A DNA stretch of 64,000 nt from contig CM065647.1 in NCBI GenBank assembly GCA_033220425.1, positions 1-64,000 of the forward strand, written 5' to 3'. Origin of the DNA: Lepraria neglecta (taxonomy: Eukaryota; Ascomycota; Lecanoromycetes; Lecanorales; Stereocaulaceae). Position 1 is the first letter of the stretch. Each line of letters begins with the position of its first letter. The position numbers and the translations under genes are program-made. The notes beneath the pieces are model-generated. The model had not been told where the DNA came from, made no database searches, and saw only the letters and a list, made by a program, of their open reading frames with translations. This document shows, piece after piece, positions 1 through 10,519 of this stretch.

Positions 1-341
1 GCCTCTGAGCCTCGCTGGTATATAAAGCTACCTGCGGCCAGATGGCCGGCGGTCCAGCCAGGCCTGGAGTAGGGCTATACTAAGGGGCGCCGCTTAATCT
101 CAGGTCGCTCAACTAGGTGCCGACTATATCAGCGCCGGTCGCTATAGTCCAGGTAGTAGGTGGCGGTAGAGCTATAGAGGGTCGAAGAAACTGATTCACT
201 AATATAGAAAGGGCTTAAAGGATTTAGTAAGAAGACGGAGAGTATTAAGAAGAAGAGAATAGATTTGAAAAGAAGCTTATATCGAGGTAACCGCGGGGCG
301 GGTATATATTACACAAAAATCCTGTAGTACTACCTAACTCC
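1..341 (-). other. Left-edge sequence, possible continuation of the helicase-like gene
   Basis: Mixed-composition sequence between the window edge and the first tandem repeat. On the minus strand one frame is Pro/Ala/Thr-rich and interrupted mainly by TAG codons, the pattern expected from C-to-T change at CAG. That would fit a linker of the gene at 1090-4390 continuing off the left edge, but no recognisable domain is present. Positions 200-290 are purine-rich. I assign no function. Confidence 0.25.
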
Positions 342-1075
342 GGCTATTCTAATTTTCAGGATAAAAACTAAATAGCTCCTTAATAAATTAAGTAGGATTG
401 AAGTTGATAGCTAGCTGATTCTGCTTTGAACCTTTGCCTTGATATATTAAGTAAAGGGTAGACCCGGCAATGGTTTGCCGGCCACCTCTAGCACCGTCTA
501 ATCGAGGCTATTCTAATTCCGTCCTCGGATTGAAAAACGGACCACTCCCTGGCGAGATAGAGAGGGATCTAAGTTGATAGCCAGTTCCGAATCCGCTGAG
601 GACCTTTACCTTAATAGTATAGGTAAAGGGTAACCCTGGCAGTAGTTTACCGGCCACTTCTAGCACTATCTGATTAAGGCTATTCTAATTCTGTCCTCGG
701 ATTGAAACACGGACCACTCCTTGGCTAGATAGAGAGGGATCTAAGTTAATAGCTAGTGCAGAATCCGCTAAGGACCTTTACCTGGATATCCTAGATAAAG
801 GGTGGCCCTGGCAGTAGTTTACCGGCCACTTCTAGCACTATCTGATTAAGGCTATTCTGATTCCGTCCTCGGATTGAAAAACGGACTACTCCTTAGCTAG
901 ATAGAGAGGGATCTAAGTTAATAGCCAGTGTAGCATCCGCTGAGGACCATTACCTATATATCCTAGATAAAGGGTGACCCCGGCAATAGTTTGCCGGCCA
1001 CCTCTAGCACCGGCTGATTAAGGCTGTTCCGATTCCGTCCTCGGATTGAAAAACGGACTACTCCTTGGCAAGATA
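342..1075. repeat. Tandem array, ~171-bp unit, four copies plus part of a fifth
   Basis: Units start at about 342, 506, 679, 850 and 1022, giving periods of 164, 173, 171 and 172 bp. Each contains the block GTCCTCGGATTGAAAAACGG or a close variant, followed later by a small inverted repeat of the form CCGGCAA-TAGT-TTGCCGG. The first unit is the most diverged. C/T and G/A differences between copies fit RIP. The array lies directly downstream of the Gln-rich segment of the gene at 1090-4390. It could be an expanded stretch of that gene or a subtelomere-like satellite; periods that are not all multiples of three argue against intact coding repeats. Confidence 0.85.
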
Positions 1076-1089
1076 GCGGCGGCGGAAAG

Positions 1090-4000
1090 GAGGGGATCGA
1101 TAAATAGGCTATATAGACTACTCCCTGTTATATTTCACCGCCTCCCAGACGGAGGATATACTAGCTCTTCCTATACTGTATGATTTGAATAAGGAGCTGT
1201 AGCTGCTGTTGCTGATGCTGCTGAAATAGGAGTAACTGCTGGTGTAAATGCTGCTGGAGGAGCTGCTGCTGTTATAAGTCTATCGGTAGAGACGGCGTCG
1301 CCGGCGCTGATATAGCGTTTGGCGGAGGGAGATCGGCTGCCTCTATCGCAGGCTCTCGTAACTGGGGGAGAGAATCCGTCGGAGCGGGTCGTTTTCTACC
1401 CCGGGGCTCAGGACTTGTCTCGAGACGTTCAGACCCGTCTATACCTAGGAAGTGGGACCTACCGTCGGCGGTACTTATAGGACCCTCCGCCGAGAGATTT
1501 GAATTATCTCTAGGCGGTATGCTATCCGATCGTCCTACCGATTCAATAGTTGAATCTTTACCTCGGTCCTCCTGTAATGGTTAAGCGGGCTCCTCAGCTG
1601 GCTGCTCCTCTACCGGGGGCTCTAAGGGCTCTGAGGGCGCCTCCTGCAGCCAGAGCGTATGCCATAGTAGGCTAACCCGGCGATATCGCTCGCGAAACTC
1701 CCTGATCTGCCCATCACCGTCCTGGACTAGACGCCCGTATATCGTGCCGGCCGTGTTGTTCGAATGGCAAGCCTGCCGGTCAAGGGTTTAACTCGTCTCG
1801 CTGTCGGCCTCGCGATCGAAATACGTCCCCTTGGGGATAAACTCGCGCGAGATAGCGATAGCGGTATGGCGCCAGGACGAGATCGTCAGCGGCACCTGGA
1901 GCTCCCGCGCGGATTCCTGCCGCAGGAAGTGGGATAGCTGGCTCGGGTCCCACGTCGTCTCCGCCCTGGCCTAGAGGAACGCCGAATCCTCAGGCTGATC
2001 ATAGACAAGACGGCTGAGCTGCTGGGAGAAGGGTAGAACCAAGACAAGGTATTGAACGACGACCTGGCTGAGCGCCGGGGGTAAATATTGATAGATAATC
2101 TTTAGGGATCCGCCGATAGAGTAGCCTTTATGGTACAGGGTGACAAATCCTAGCAGACCCTGCTCGATATAGATGTTTCGATAACCGCCGTAGAAGGTGT
2201 TACGGTATCGCAGACTGAATAGCTCCGTCCCCCTCGCGGGCTGCCCGCTGAGGATAAAGATTAGCATCGATAGCCGCGTCAGAAACCGTCGAAGGAGCTC
2301 CAGATACTGTCGGACGCGGGCTACCTGCCATTGAGGCTCCTTCGGTGGTTGACCGGCGACGCGCCGCTCTAACTGGAAGAACTGCTCGCGTAGTATACGC
2401 TGGTCCAGCACGCGATTAATAAGCCACTCCTGCCACCGAGCCAGATCGTTCTGCGGCTCCTGCAGGAAGGACCAGCCGGTTTGAGCGTTAGCGGGGTTAT
2501 CCCTCAGCTTACCGAGATCGAACCGTGGGATACTCTGCTCGTACGGCTGCGGTAGGCAGAGCTCGCTTAGCTCGGCGCAGAGGGCCTCGGTTTGCTGACG
2601 CAGAAAGCCCCGAAACGCTTTAATATCCAGAGTGATATCTTTAAAGGTGAGACTGGACCGATCATCCGCCCACGTGATATAGCCGGCGCTCGTCGTATTG
2701 TTCCGAATCCGTCTACCCTGGGAGCGCAAGGTGAGAATCCAGCCAAACGGTGTATGGCTGTCCCGAAGCAGGCAGCGGGCGCGGTAGGCGCGAAGCATAT
2801 CGGCGGCGTGCTCTACCTTACCGGCCTCCTCAGCGTAGACGCTCGCCTGAATGGTAAGCAGCTGGGTGATTTTAACAAAGGCGGATAGGGTTGGGGTGTA
2901 ATTGCAGGCGTCGTAGAAACGACCCTATCGAGCTTGGATCAGCAGGGCCGGGGGGTAGGGGGAACGGTAGAGATTAGTTGGTAGGAGAAGGGAAGAGAGG
3001 GAGGAGCTCCGTACCTGCTTCTCGTCGATCCTGAGGATCGCTAGGAACCCGACGACGGTGGACTGGTAGATGCTCTGGGGCAGGATATGCTCCAGCAGCG
3101 CCATACACAGCCGCGCCAGGACTCGGTCCAGCTTCTAACGGCGCTCATTCAGCGCTTCTACGGTAACACCCTCTCGGCCCTGAAGCCCGACCAGCGTATA
3201 GGCCTCGCGGATACTCCGCCGCAGTCCGGTATACTGATTCCGCGTCAGGATAAACAGAAAGGTCGGATTGGCCTCGTCTCTCGATATACTATCAGTATCA
3301 AGATCCTCGACGGCGGCAATAGCGGTCTAGACTTCAGGATCCGCGGTCCGATATAAGAAGCACCGATATACGAAGCACAGCAGGCGCTTCCATACGTTCT
3401 TATACTCCCGGTACGTCCCTTCTCGGAGCTGCGTGGTTAGCGGTCGTCCCGCCTTGGTTGCGTGGTCGGTAAACATATTGATCATGGTCTGGTCGAAGAT
3501 GTTGATCCGTTCCGTCAGGACCGAGGTACGCGCTTCCTCAATGATCCGATCTAGGCTCTGGCTGAATTCGCGCAGGATCGTCTCGGTCGGTGGGGGGGTC
3601 GACCAGAGGCAGGATCTTCCGTAGCTCGTAGCCCTTGAGGAATTCGGCCCACCGCGTGATCCGGAGCCAGGGATTCGCCTCGGTCCGATCGGCCGGGGCG
3701 AGGATACCTAGATGATCCTGCTGCTGCTGCGCCGTCGCGATCGTCTGTAGCTAGGTTCGTACGCGCTGCTGGATCCTCGCCGTATATACAGTCTCGGTAC
3801 CTATCTCGATCTCCGTGGGGATACCCGGCGGGTTCTGAGCTGGAGGGTGAGCAGCCGCAGCCGCCGCTACTGCAGTCGTAGCAGGTTCAATAATTTCTAG
3901 GAAGAAGCTGCCGGTACCTGCGGTGAATAGCCGCTGGCATCGAACACCGCAGCGCTACGGCTCCGATCCTCGGTTTCTGACGCTGGCGGTGCTCGGCCGG

Positions 4001-4390
4001 CCCCGTCCTTGTTGCCTGTAACCCCCGTGGGCGCTCTGGTAGTGATCTATAAGGGTCCGCTCGGATCGGCCGATGAAGGGGCGGGGGGTAGTTGAATCGC
4101 ACTGGCGACATCGCAGTCCGTCCTCGAAGAGAGGAATATAGGGGATAGGGATATCGAGGCAGCGTGGGAGGAGGGATAGAAGGTCCTCTCGCCGCGCTAG
4201 AGAGACCTTGTCGATAAAATACTATAGGACGGCCTGACGGCGGCTCGACAGAAGGTCGGGATGGAAGCGCCTCAGGTGGGCCTTTAGCCCGGGGTTAGGA
4301 ACACCGCCTTGACAGCGCGTGCAAATTATAACACGAAATGGGGCATAGTATTCAAAACATTCGACGGCTCCATCAGGTATCGTATATCAG
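1090..4390 (-). pseudogene. RIP-damaged DUF3505 / tyrosine-recombinase-like gene (front half of a telomere-linked RecQ-helicase type protein)
   Basis: Reading on the minus strand: a C2H2-like finger at about 4320-4255 (CTRCQ...HLRRFH) and a second at about 4110-4020 (CRQCD...HYQSAH), the pattern of DUF3505. A segment at about 3640-3010 ends in FLAILRIDEK. A likely intron with a GTACGG donor occupies about 3014-2928. The recombinase-like domain follows (about 2927-1650): SGQPARGTEL (presumed first Arg), SSWRHTAIAI and HSNNTAGTIYGR (presumed His and Tyr), then a Gln/Leu-rich coiled segment (1270-1170). The frame stays open from 2798 to 1971, then meets one TAG where related proteins would have Gln, and continues homologous to about 1600. 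Further stops occur near 3330 and 3750. These domains normally precede a RecQ-like helicase in subtelomeric genes; no helicase motif is visible here. The start codon is not identified. Confidence 0.72.
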
Positions 4391-4539
4391 GTAGACCCTC
4401 CCCCTGATAGTATCTATTTATTTAATAGTTAAAAGATAGCCGATAGACGCGACCATCAAAACAGACCCCGCGTCCGCGTACGCGTACATATCGCGCACGC
4501 GTACACGGAGGTATGCACGCGCGCGCAGAGATATTAAGA

Positions 4540-4685
4540 GTCGAGGTTCAACGGAATTGATGATTAGCGGGTAGAGGTTCACCGGGATTGATAATTGGCG
4601 GGCAGAGGTTCACCGGGATTGATTATTAGTAGGGAGGGGTTGACTGGGATTGATTATTAGCAGGGAGGGGTTCACCGGGATTAGG
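4540..4685. repeat. 31-bp minisatellite, about 4.6 units
   Basis: GAGGTTCAACGG and its variants recur at 4543, 4574, 4605, about 4635 and 4666. Each unit reads roughly GAGGTTCACCGGGATTGATT plus GGCGGG-type filler. It lies just upstream of the degraded DUF3505 gene and is preceded by a CG-rich alternating purine/pyrimidine stretch (about 4470-4530) unlike the AT-rich flank. Confidence 0.85.
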
Positions 4686-4710
4686 GTTCGGGCGAACCCT
4701 AATTCCGGTG
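4673..4710. repeat. 38-nt near-perfect palindrome containing TTAGGG/CCCTAA
   Basis: Two 18-nt arms around a GG centre match at 17 of 18 positions; the single mismatch is a C/T difference. The inner arms read TTAGGGTTCG and CGAACCCTAA, so one telomere-type hexamer faces another. It closes the 31-bp repeat array. Only one hexamer per arm is present, so this is not a telomeric tract. Confidence 0.8.
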
Positions 4711-5992
4711 AGGGTTGAGGGGAATTGCCTAAGACTTTAGAGAGAGAGATAACTAATCGATATTAATAGATATTTAATATATATTAGATAAATCCTAAGG
4801 AATCTAGTAGGAGGGGGGTAGGGAATCTAGAGGATTCTTATAGCGTTATAGCTAATTCTTCTACCTTAACTTAATACTTTATACTTATTACTTAATAGTA
4901 CCCTAAAGACTAAATCTTCTCTAACTTAGTAACCTAATAGGTTTAATACTATTCTAGACTATCCTAAAGTTTAAGCCGGATCTAACTATAAAAGGGAATT
5001 CTAGTAAAGGGGTCGAAATTAAATCTAGAGAACCCCTCTATACTAGAGAAACTGCGCGCTATAGTAAAAATCCTACCCTAGGGATAATTCTAGTAAATCT
5101 TAATAAGAATTACCTAAGACTTTAGAGAAATAAATAAATTTAATTATAGCTAGTATTTAAAATATAAATAATACTCTAAATTAAAGCTAAATTAAATTTT
5201 ATTAATAAAGCTTTATATATATAAGTAATAAAGGTTCTTTTTAATAGCTATATATAACTTATCTAGTTAAATAGTATTATCTTCTTTAAAATAATTAATT
5301 AGTACTAAAATCTAGATTAACTCTATCATTTAGATTTAGAAATCTCTCCTTAATTGTATTAATTTTAAATTATATTAGGTAGTAAATTAAATATATAAAT
5401 GAAGAGTATACTTTATTTTTAAGATTTATTTAATATAGATAATAAAGAAGAGGATTTTATTATATCTATTAAGAAATATCTTTAGATCTCTTTTATCTCT
5501 AGTATTTAATAGAATAAATAATTATATTAATAACTAAATAATAGTTTAGCTATAAAGTATATTTAGAAAGATTTAATTAATAAATTCTATTAAATAGAAT
5601 AATAGATTTATCTAAGATAGAATTCTTAGCTAAATTATTTATAATTTATAATATAGATAGCTAATTAAGAGATTTAATTATATATCTATTTCTTTCTAAA
5701 TTACTAGATATATTAATAATAAAGTCTATAGTATTCTATTATTATTTAAATATCTAAAAAGCTTATTAAAAGGATTATCTAACTAGTTATTTATCTTTTA
5801 AATATATATAAGATAATTCTAATAATTCTAGTAAAAGATTTAACTAGAGAATAATAACTAGAACTAGAATAGATAGATATAATTAATATTAAAGTTTAAA
5901 GAACTAGAGTAGATAGATAGTACTAATTAATTAATATATATATTAATTCTAATTAAAAAGAAAGGAGAGTTTTTATAAAGTTTTTAACTAAT
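4711..5992. other. AT-rich RIP-degraded sequence, unclassified
   Basis: Very AT-rich, dominated by TA, TAA and TAG words and almost without CA/TG. No protein motif survives in any frame. A short direct repeat (CCTAAGACTTTAGAGA) occurs at about 4727 and 5113. The stretch is probably one or more old transposons beyond recognition. Confidence 0.5.
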
Positions 5993-6413
5993 TATTATAA
6001 ACCGTACGTCCCGGTATCGTATTAGGGATTAATTCTTAATAGGAATAGAAGTATAGCTAACAAGAGTATAAAGTAGGCTTTAATATAATACTAAGCGGGT
6101 CTAGTATATAATCAGATAATATATATATTTAGTATCTAGCCTAAGAGATCTATTATATATATTAAAGTACTAGATATAAACCGAAGATAAGAAGTTAATT
6201 AAGTATAATACTCTAAGTAGTAAGTAAATACTCCTATATATAGTAATAGGAAATCCTACTAAGCCTTTCTATTCGAACTATTCAATAACTAATTAGTTCG
6301 AACGCTAAGACCTTGTTCGAACTATTTAACGACCGATTAGTTTAAACGCCAAGAGCTATATCTACTTCTGCGCGTTATATATATACTTATAGTCCTAATT
6401 TATAGTTCTAATA
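5993..6413 (-). repeat. LTR of element D (3' LTR)
   Basis: Starts TATTATAAACCG and ends TTCTAATA; the undamaged form in element E is TGTTACGAACC...TTCTAATA. About 420 bp. Its left end is closely like both ends of the LTR of element J, indicating one related LTR family. Confidence 0.8.
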
Positions 6414-6990
6414 TTAGCTCCCTCTCCCAGATTTCTCGTCCCGAGAAACTATCTATCCTTTATACTATCTATACGCTCTAATGAATCTAAGTCGAGTATC
6501 TATAGGCGCAGACTCGTCGATTCCTTCGTTATTCCTACTAAAGTAATACGCGTCTATAAGAATTACGAATCCGCCGGGAAGCCGGAGATATATAAGATTA
6601 GTAGTTCTTCTAACCGTTATGTAGAGTACGCCCGTTATAGCTACTCCTATAACCTAGCTCTATTTTCTCCTTCAAGATAGGCCTACCTTCGGCGATAGCG
6701 TAAAGCGAAACTTAAGGAGGCTAAAGATACGCTATCCTAATTTACCCGCCTTTAATACGAGGTTAAAGTTCTTAAAATAAAAGAGTATAAGATAGTTAAG
6801 GGGGAGTTAGTAAATATTAAGGAGCTCGAATATAATAAAGGGGTCGTACTATTCTTTAGGCCTAATAATCTCCTCTTCGATATATCCTCTAAATAGCTTA
6901 AGTTCCCTGACCCCTCTAAGTAGTTATCTCTTATTCCCTCCGATAGAACTCTACTAGATACTCCCTATAGTTCCCCGCAAGGTTCCTAGG
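6414..6990 (+). pseudogene. Antisense reading frame inside element D
   Basis: The plus strand between the 3' LTR and pol matches the antisense frames of C (51690-52264) and E (62735-63310): it starts after CAGATTTCTCGTCCCGAGAA and continues through degraded versions of the basic, Cys-containing and coiled-coil segments. It has many TAG/TAA codons. It is not pol, which is read on the other strand. Function unknown. Confidence 0.55.
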
Positions 6991-8992
6991 TATTTTCCGT
7001 TTTATTATAACCTTTCTATTTAACTAGATAGAACTAATTCTTTCTATCTAGGATCCTCTTAACCTTTATACTCTATTTCTTCTTCGATATTATAATAGAA
7101 TATCTCTTATAGCGGCGTATTAGAGTCCGCTAGTTCTAAGAGTAATATATAAAATACCGGATATACCTTAGCGTTAGGTAGTAGTTAGAGTTTATAGTTG
7201 ACTGGTCCCTTAATCTATTTAATTAAGAATAGTCCGACTTTAATATAATCTAGTTTCTTACTTAGTCTCGTTATTCTTATATTTTTTATTAGGAGGTATA
7301 CTTTATCCCTCTCTTTTAGCTAAGGAATATTCTTTCTTTTCCTATTAACTTATTCCCTTAATCTATTATTTAAGCTTTTAATAGATCTTTATATATCCTT
7401 ATATAAATTCTTTAGCTCTTCTACGTTTACTAAGGCTTTTTCTATATTAGGTCCTTTTCTTAGATCTAGAAATATATTTATATTCTTTCCGAAGTTAGTA
7501 AAGAATAGGGTTAGTCCTATTATATCTAACCTCTTATTATTATATACTAGTTATACTATTAGAAGTAGTAAAACCTAGTTATCTTGCTTCTAGTTCACGT
7601 AGTATCTTAAGTATACTTCTATCGTTTGATTTATATATTCTATCTATCTATTAGTCTATAGATAGTATACTATTAATATCCGAGATTTTATTCCAATTAC
7701 TACTATAAGCGTTCTCTAGTAGTTAGAATAAATAACTTATCTCTATTAGATATTATCGACTTTAGTATACTATAATCCCTTATTAGCTTATCGAGTAATA
7801 TGAAGGCTAATTAATCCGCTTTATAGGTTTCTTTAAATAGTATTATAATCGTATATTTCGTTAGTTTATCTATAATGACTATAATAGAATCAAAGGTATC
7901 CTATATAGCCGGATCCCTCGATAGTAGTAGCTTAACTATAAAGTCTATTATAATATCATCCTATAGTAACTCTAGTACAGGTATAAACTATATTTATCTA
8001 TACTTGGTATATCGTGCCGCCTTATTCTGCTAGTACTTAATATATTCTTTAATATATTACTTAATACGCGCTCGAAGCTTCGGCGCCGCGTATCCTCGTT
8101 CTAAGAGTTCTATTATCTTAGATACTCTAGGGTAACCTTATAAAGGGTTATTATAGTAATCCCTAATTACTTCTTTAACGTATATATTAGATAAGTAGGT
8201 CTTATCTTAGTATTTAAGTAATATTAAACCTTATTAATTCTTCCTCAGGTTTATTACGAATATATTACTATTATAGGCCTTTACAATCCTATTAGTTATA
8301 TTAGGTCCTAATATATAAAGGGTCGTAGCTAATACCTAGTATAGTACTAATAATCCGTTCGCTTCTTTCTTTAGGATTAGTCGTTCTATAATATTCTTTT
8401 CTTCTATATAGTCCGATCGTCTACTAAGGGTATTTACTCGACTATTATCCTTTTCTAGAGTATAGGTTATCTTGAATTTATATTGATCTAATAGTTCTAA
8501 CTATCGAACCTATCTTCTATTTAACTCCTTTATTATTATAAAGTTAAGAAGGTTCTTATAATATATAAAGATGGTTAGATCCGAGTAGCTTTCTGCGTAT
8601 ACTTGCTAGTTTTATAATATATATACTATAGTAAGTAGCTCCTTATTATATATATTATAATTCTATTCTACTACTAATATCTTCCTTGAATAATATGTAA
8701 CTAGATACTACTTTTAGTCTTTTATTTAATATAGGTATATCCTAATTACAAGATCCGAGGTATCTATTTTAATATAGGTCGGTGTGTTAGCCTGAAAGGT
8801 ATAGAGTACTAGTAGATTCGTATATACTTTCTTTAATATATTAAATGATTTCTATTAGTCTCTCCCCTATATAAATCCGATATCCTTCTTTATAATATCC
8901 GTTAGTAGTAGTACCTTCTTTAAGTAGCCCTCGATAAATTTCCTATTAAAATTAGCAAATCCTAAGAAGCTTTATACTACTTTAACGTCCTA

Positions 8993-10107
8993 TTACGGCT
9001 TAGCCTTTACTTACTATTAGTACCGATACGCGTAGTATAGAGTATAGTTATCGAATATGGTTATCGAACGTTCGATTACCGCTTATAGCTAGCGGCTTAG
9101 CGCGTCTCTAAGACGCGTAGGCTTTATATATCTATCTTCTCTCCTTAGATATATTCTTCTAGTTATACTTTACCCCTTTCGACTCGCTCTAGGCAGGCCC
9201 CTAATATTAGAACATATCTCATCCTTATCCCGGCCTTATACGCTTATTAGCGAGGTTAAATAAACGGTAGGGCTCGTAAGCCAGTCAGCGAGTCTAAACA
9301 AACGATATAGAAGGTCCCTAAGTCTATACTGCAGGAGTAGTTACTAAGTCTATACTACCCGATTTGCATCGACAGGGTCGAGACGCGATTAGCTATAGGA
9401 TAGTAAGAGCTCTACGGAGTATACTAGAAAGAGAAAGGCATACCAGTCTGCCTATAGCCAATACGAGTTGCCGTATTAAAGAAAGACACCCCTATACTAA
9501 AGAATCGACTATATACGCTATAGTACGAAGCCTACCAGGCGAACCTATACCCCGAGATACCGAGTAACAGCGCGACGATATCCTATAATACGCACAAGCA
9601 CACCGACGCGTATTAGTTATTCCTTAAGATGCGTCTGCCGGTACTAAAGATACTGAGACTCTATAGGATATTAGTAATATACCTTAAGTATAATACTAGG
9701 CCAAGTATTAGCTGGCTCAGCTACTATAATCCCTCGAAGAACTCCGATAGGAGTGTAACGCCGTCCTCTCTTATATTAAAGAATAGAGTAATATAGTCGA
9801 TAAGGTCGATCGAGCTAACGATACTACTATATTAGTATAATACTAGAGGAAAGTAGCTTAAGAGAAGGTCCGAACGCTATAATTATAGAATATAGACCTA
9901 GAAGATTAGAATACTCGCCTAAAGGAATATATTAGCGAATTATAAGCGGATAGATCTCTCTAGCGCTAGGAGACTCCAAGTTTAACCGTTAGCGGATCCA
10001 AAACTCGTATACTAAAGGTACCTAACCTACTACTATATTACCAGATAGATAGTAACCTTGCTATTAAGGACTAGACCTAGTAAATTCGCGATAAGCTTAT
10101 AATCAAC
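8993..10107 (+). mobile_element. Retroelement G, left part: presumed LTR and start of gag
   Basis: 8993-9360 is probably LTR-derived; it carries TATCGAACGTTCGATTA, like part of the J LTR. From about 9364 a plus-strand frame is open for 67 codons and then continues with RIP stops as a Gag N-terminus: a coiled-coil stretch (LQNIDLEDQNTRLKEYISEL) and a segment ending IREKLIINYQN. Element F interrupts it at 10107 with the duplication TCAAC; the Gag frame resumes at 16677 on the far side. Confidence 0.6.
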
Positions 10108-10519
10108 TATTAGAACTAGCGGTTCTAACAGGACTGTCGCGCAGGACAGAGAGACTCGGACAGGATAGGCAAGTAGAGCGATGAGCACAATGAGCGTAGT
10201 ATACTCAAAGCGCTCAAGAATGATGAGCGCAATGAGCACTGTGCGACTAGTGCGCTTATGGGATGCTTGGCGGGATTTCCTATTGCTATATATAGGAGTA
10301 CTTGCTCACCACTTGGAGTATCGTGCTTAACTTACTATTCAATTATTTACTATATACGATAGATCTCTTAGGCTAGGCACTAAATATATATTATCTAATT
10401 ATATACCAGACCTACTTAGCATCTATTGAAGCCTGCTTTATACTCTTACTCTATACACCTCTATCCAAGTGAGAATCAATCCATAATAGGATCGTAGGTA
10501 CGTAACACGGTTCGTAATA
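10108..10519 (+). repeat. 5' LTR of element F
   Basis: 412 bp, from TATTAGAACTAGCGG to CGGTTCGTAATA; the 3' copy keeps the TG start. It contains repeated GATGAGC/GCGCTC words forming several small hairpins. Sequence right after it is CTTTAAGCACCCTCAAGG, with no TGG primer-binding start. Confidence 0.93.

Larger units (their letters stand above)
5993..8992 (-). mobile_element. Ty3-like LTR retrotransposon D, 3' half only, RIP-degraded
   Basis: A 3' LTR (5993-6413) is followed by a 0.6-kb non-pol region and then, on the minus strand, the tail of pol: a degraded chromodomain-type end (about 7010-7240), integrase (about 7300-8400) and RNase H, broken inside the connection between reverse transcriptase and RNase H at about 8992. 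The order and wording match complete element C, whose same region reads continuously past this point. Stops are mostly TAG/TAA from RIP. The break at 8992 joins unrelated sequence G, so this is an old deletion or insertion junction. Confidence 0.8.

Noticed and set aside
342-1075. CRISPR array
   Set aside because: Units are ~171 bp with no repeat/spacer alternation, in a eukaryotic sequence.
1195-1275. CTG microsatellite as an independent repeat
   Set aside because: It is the antisense of the Gln-rich segment of the DUF3505 gene.
4681-4702. Interstitial telomere repeat
   Set aside because: Only one TTAGGG and one CCCTAA; insufficient for a telomeric tract, so kept only as a palindrome.
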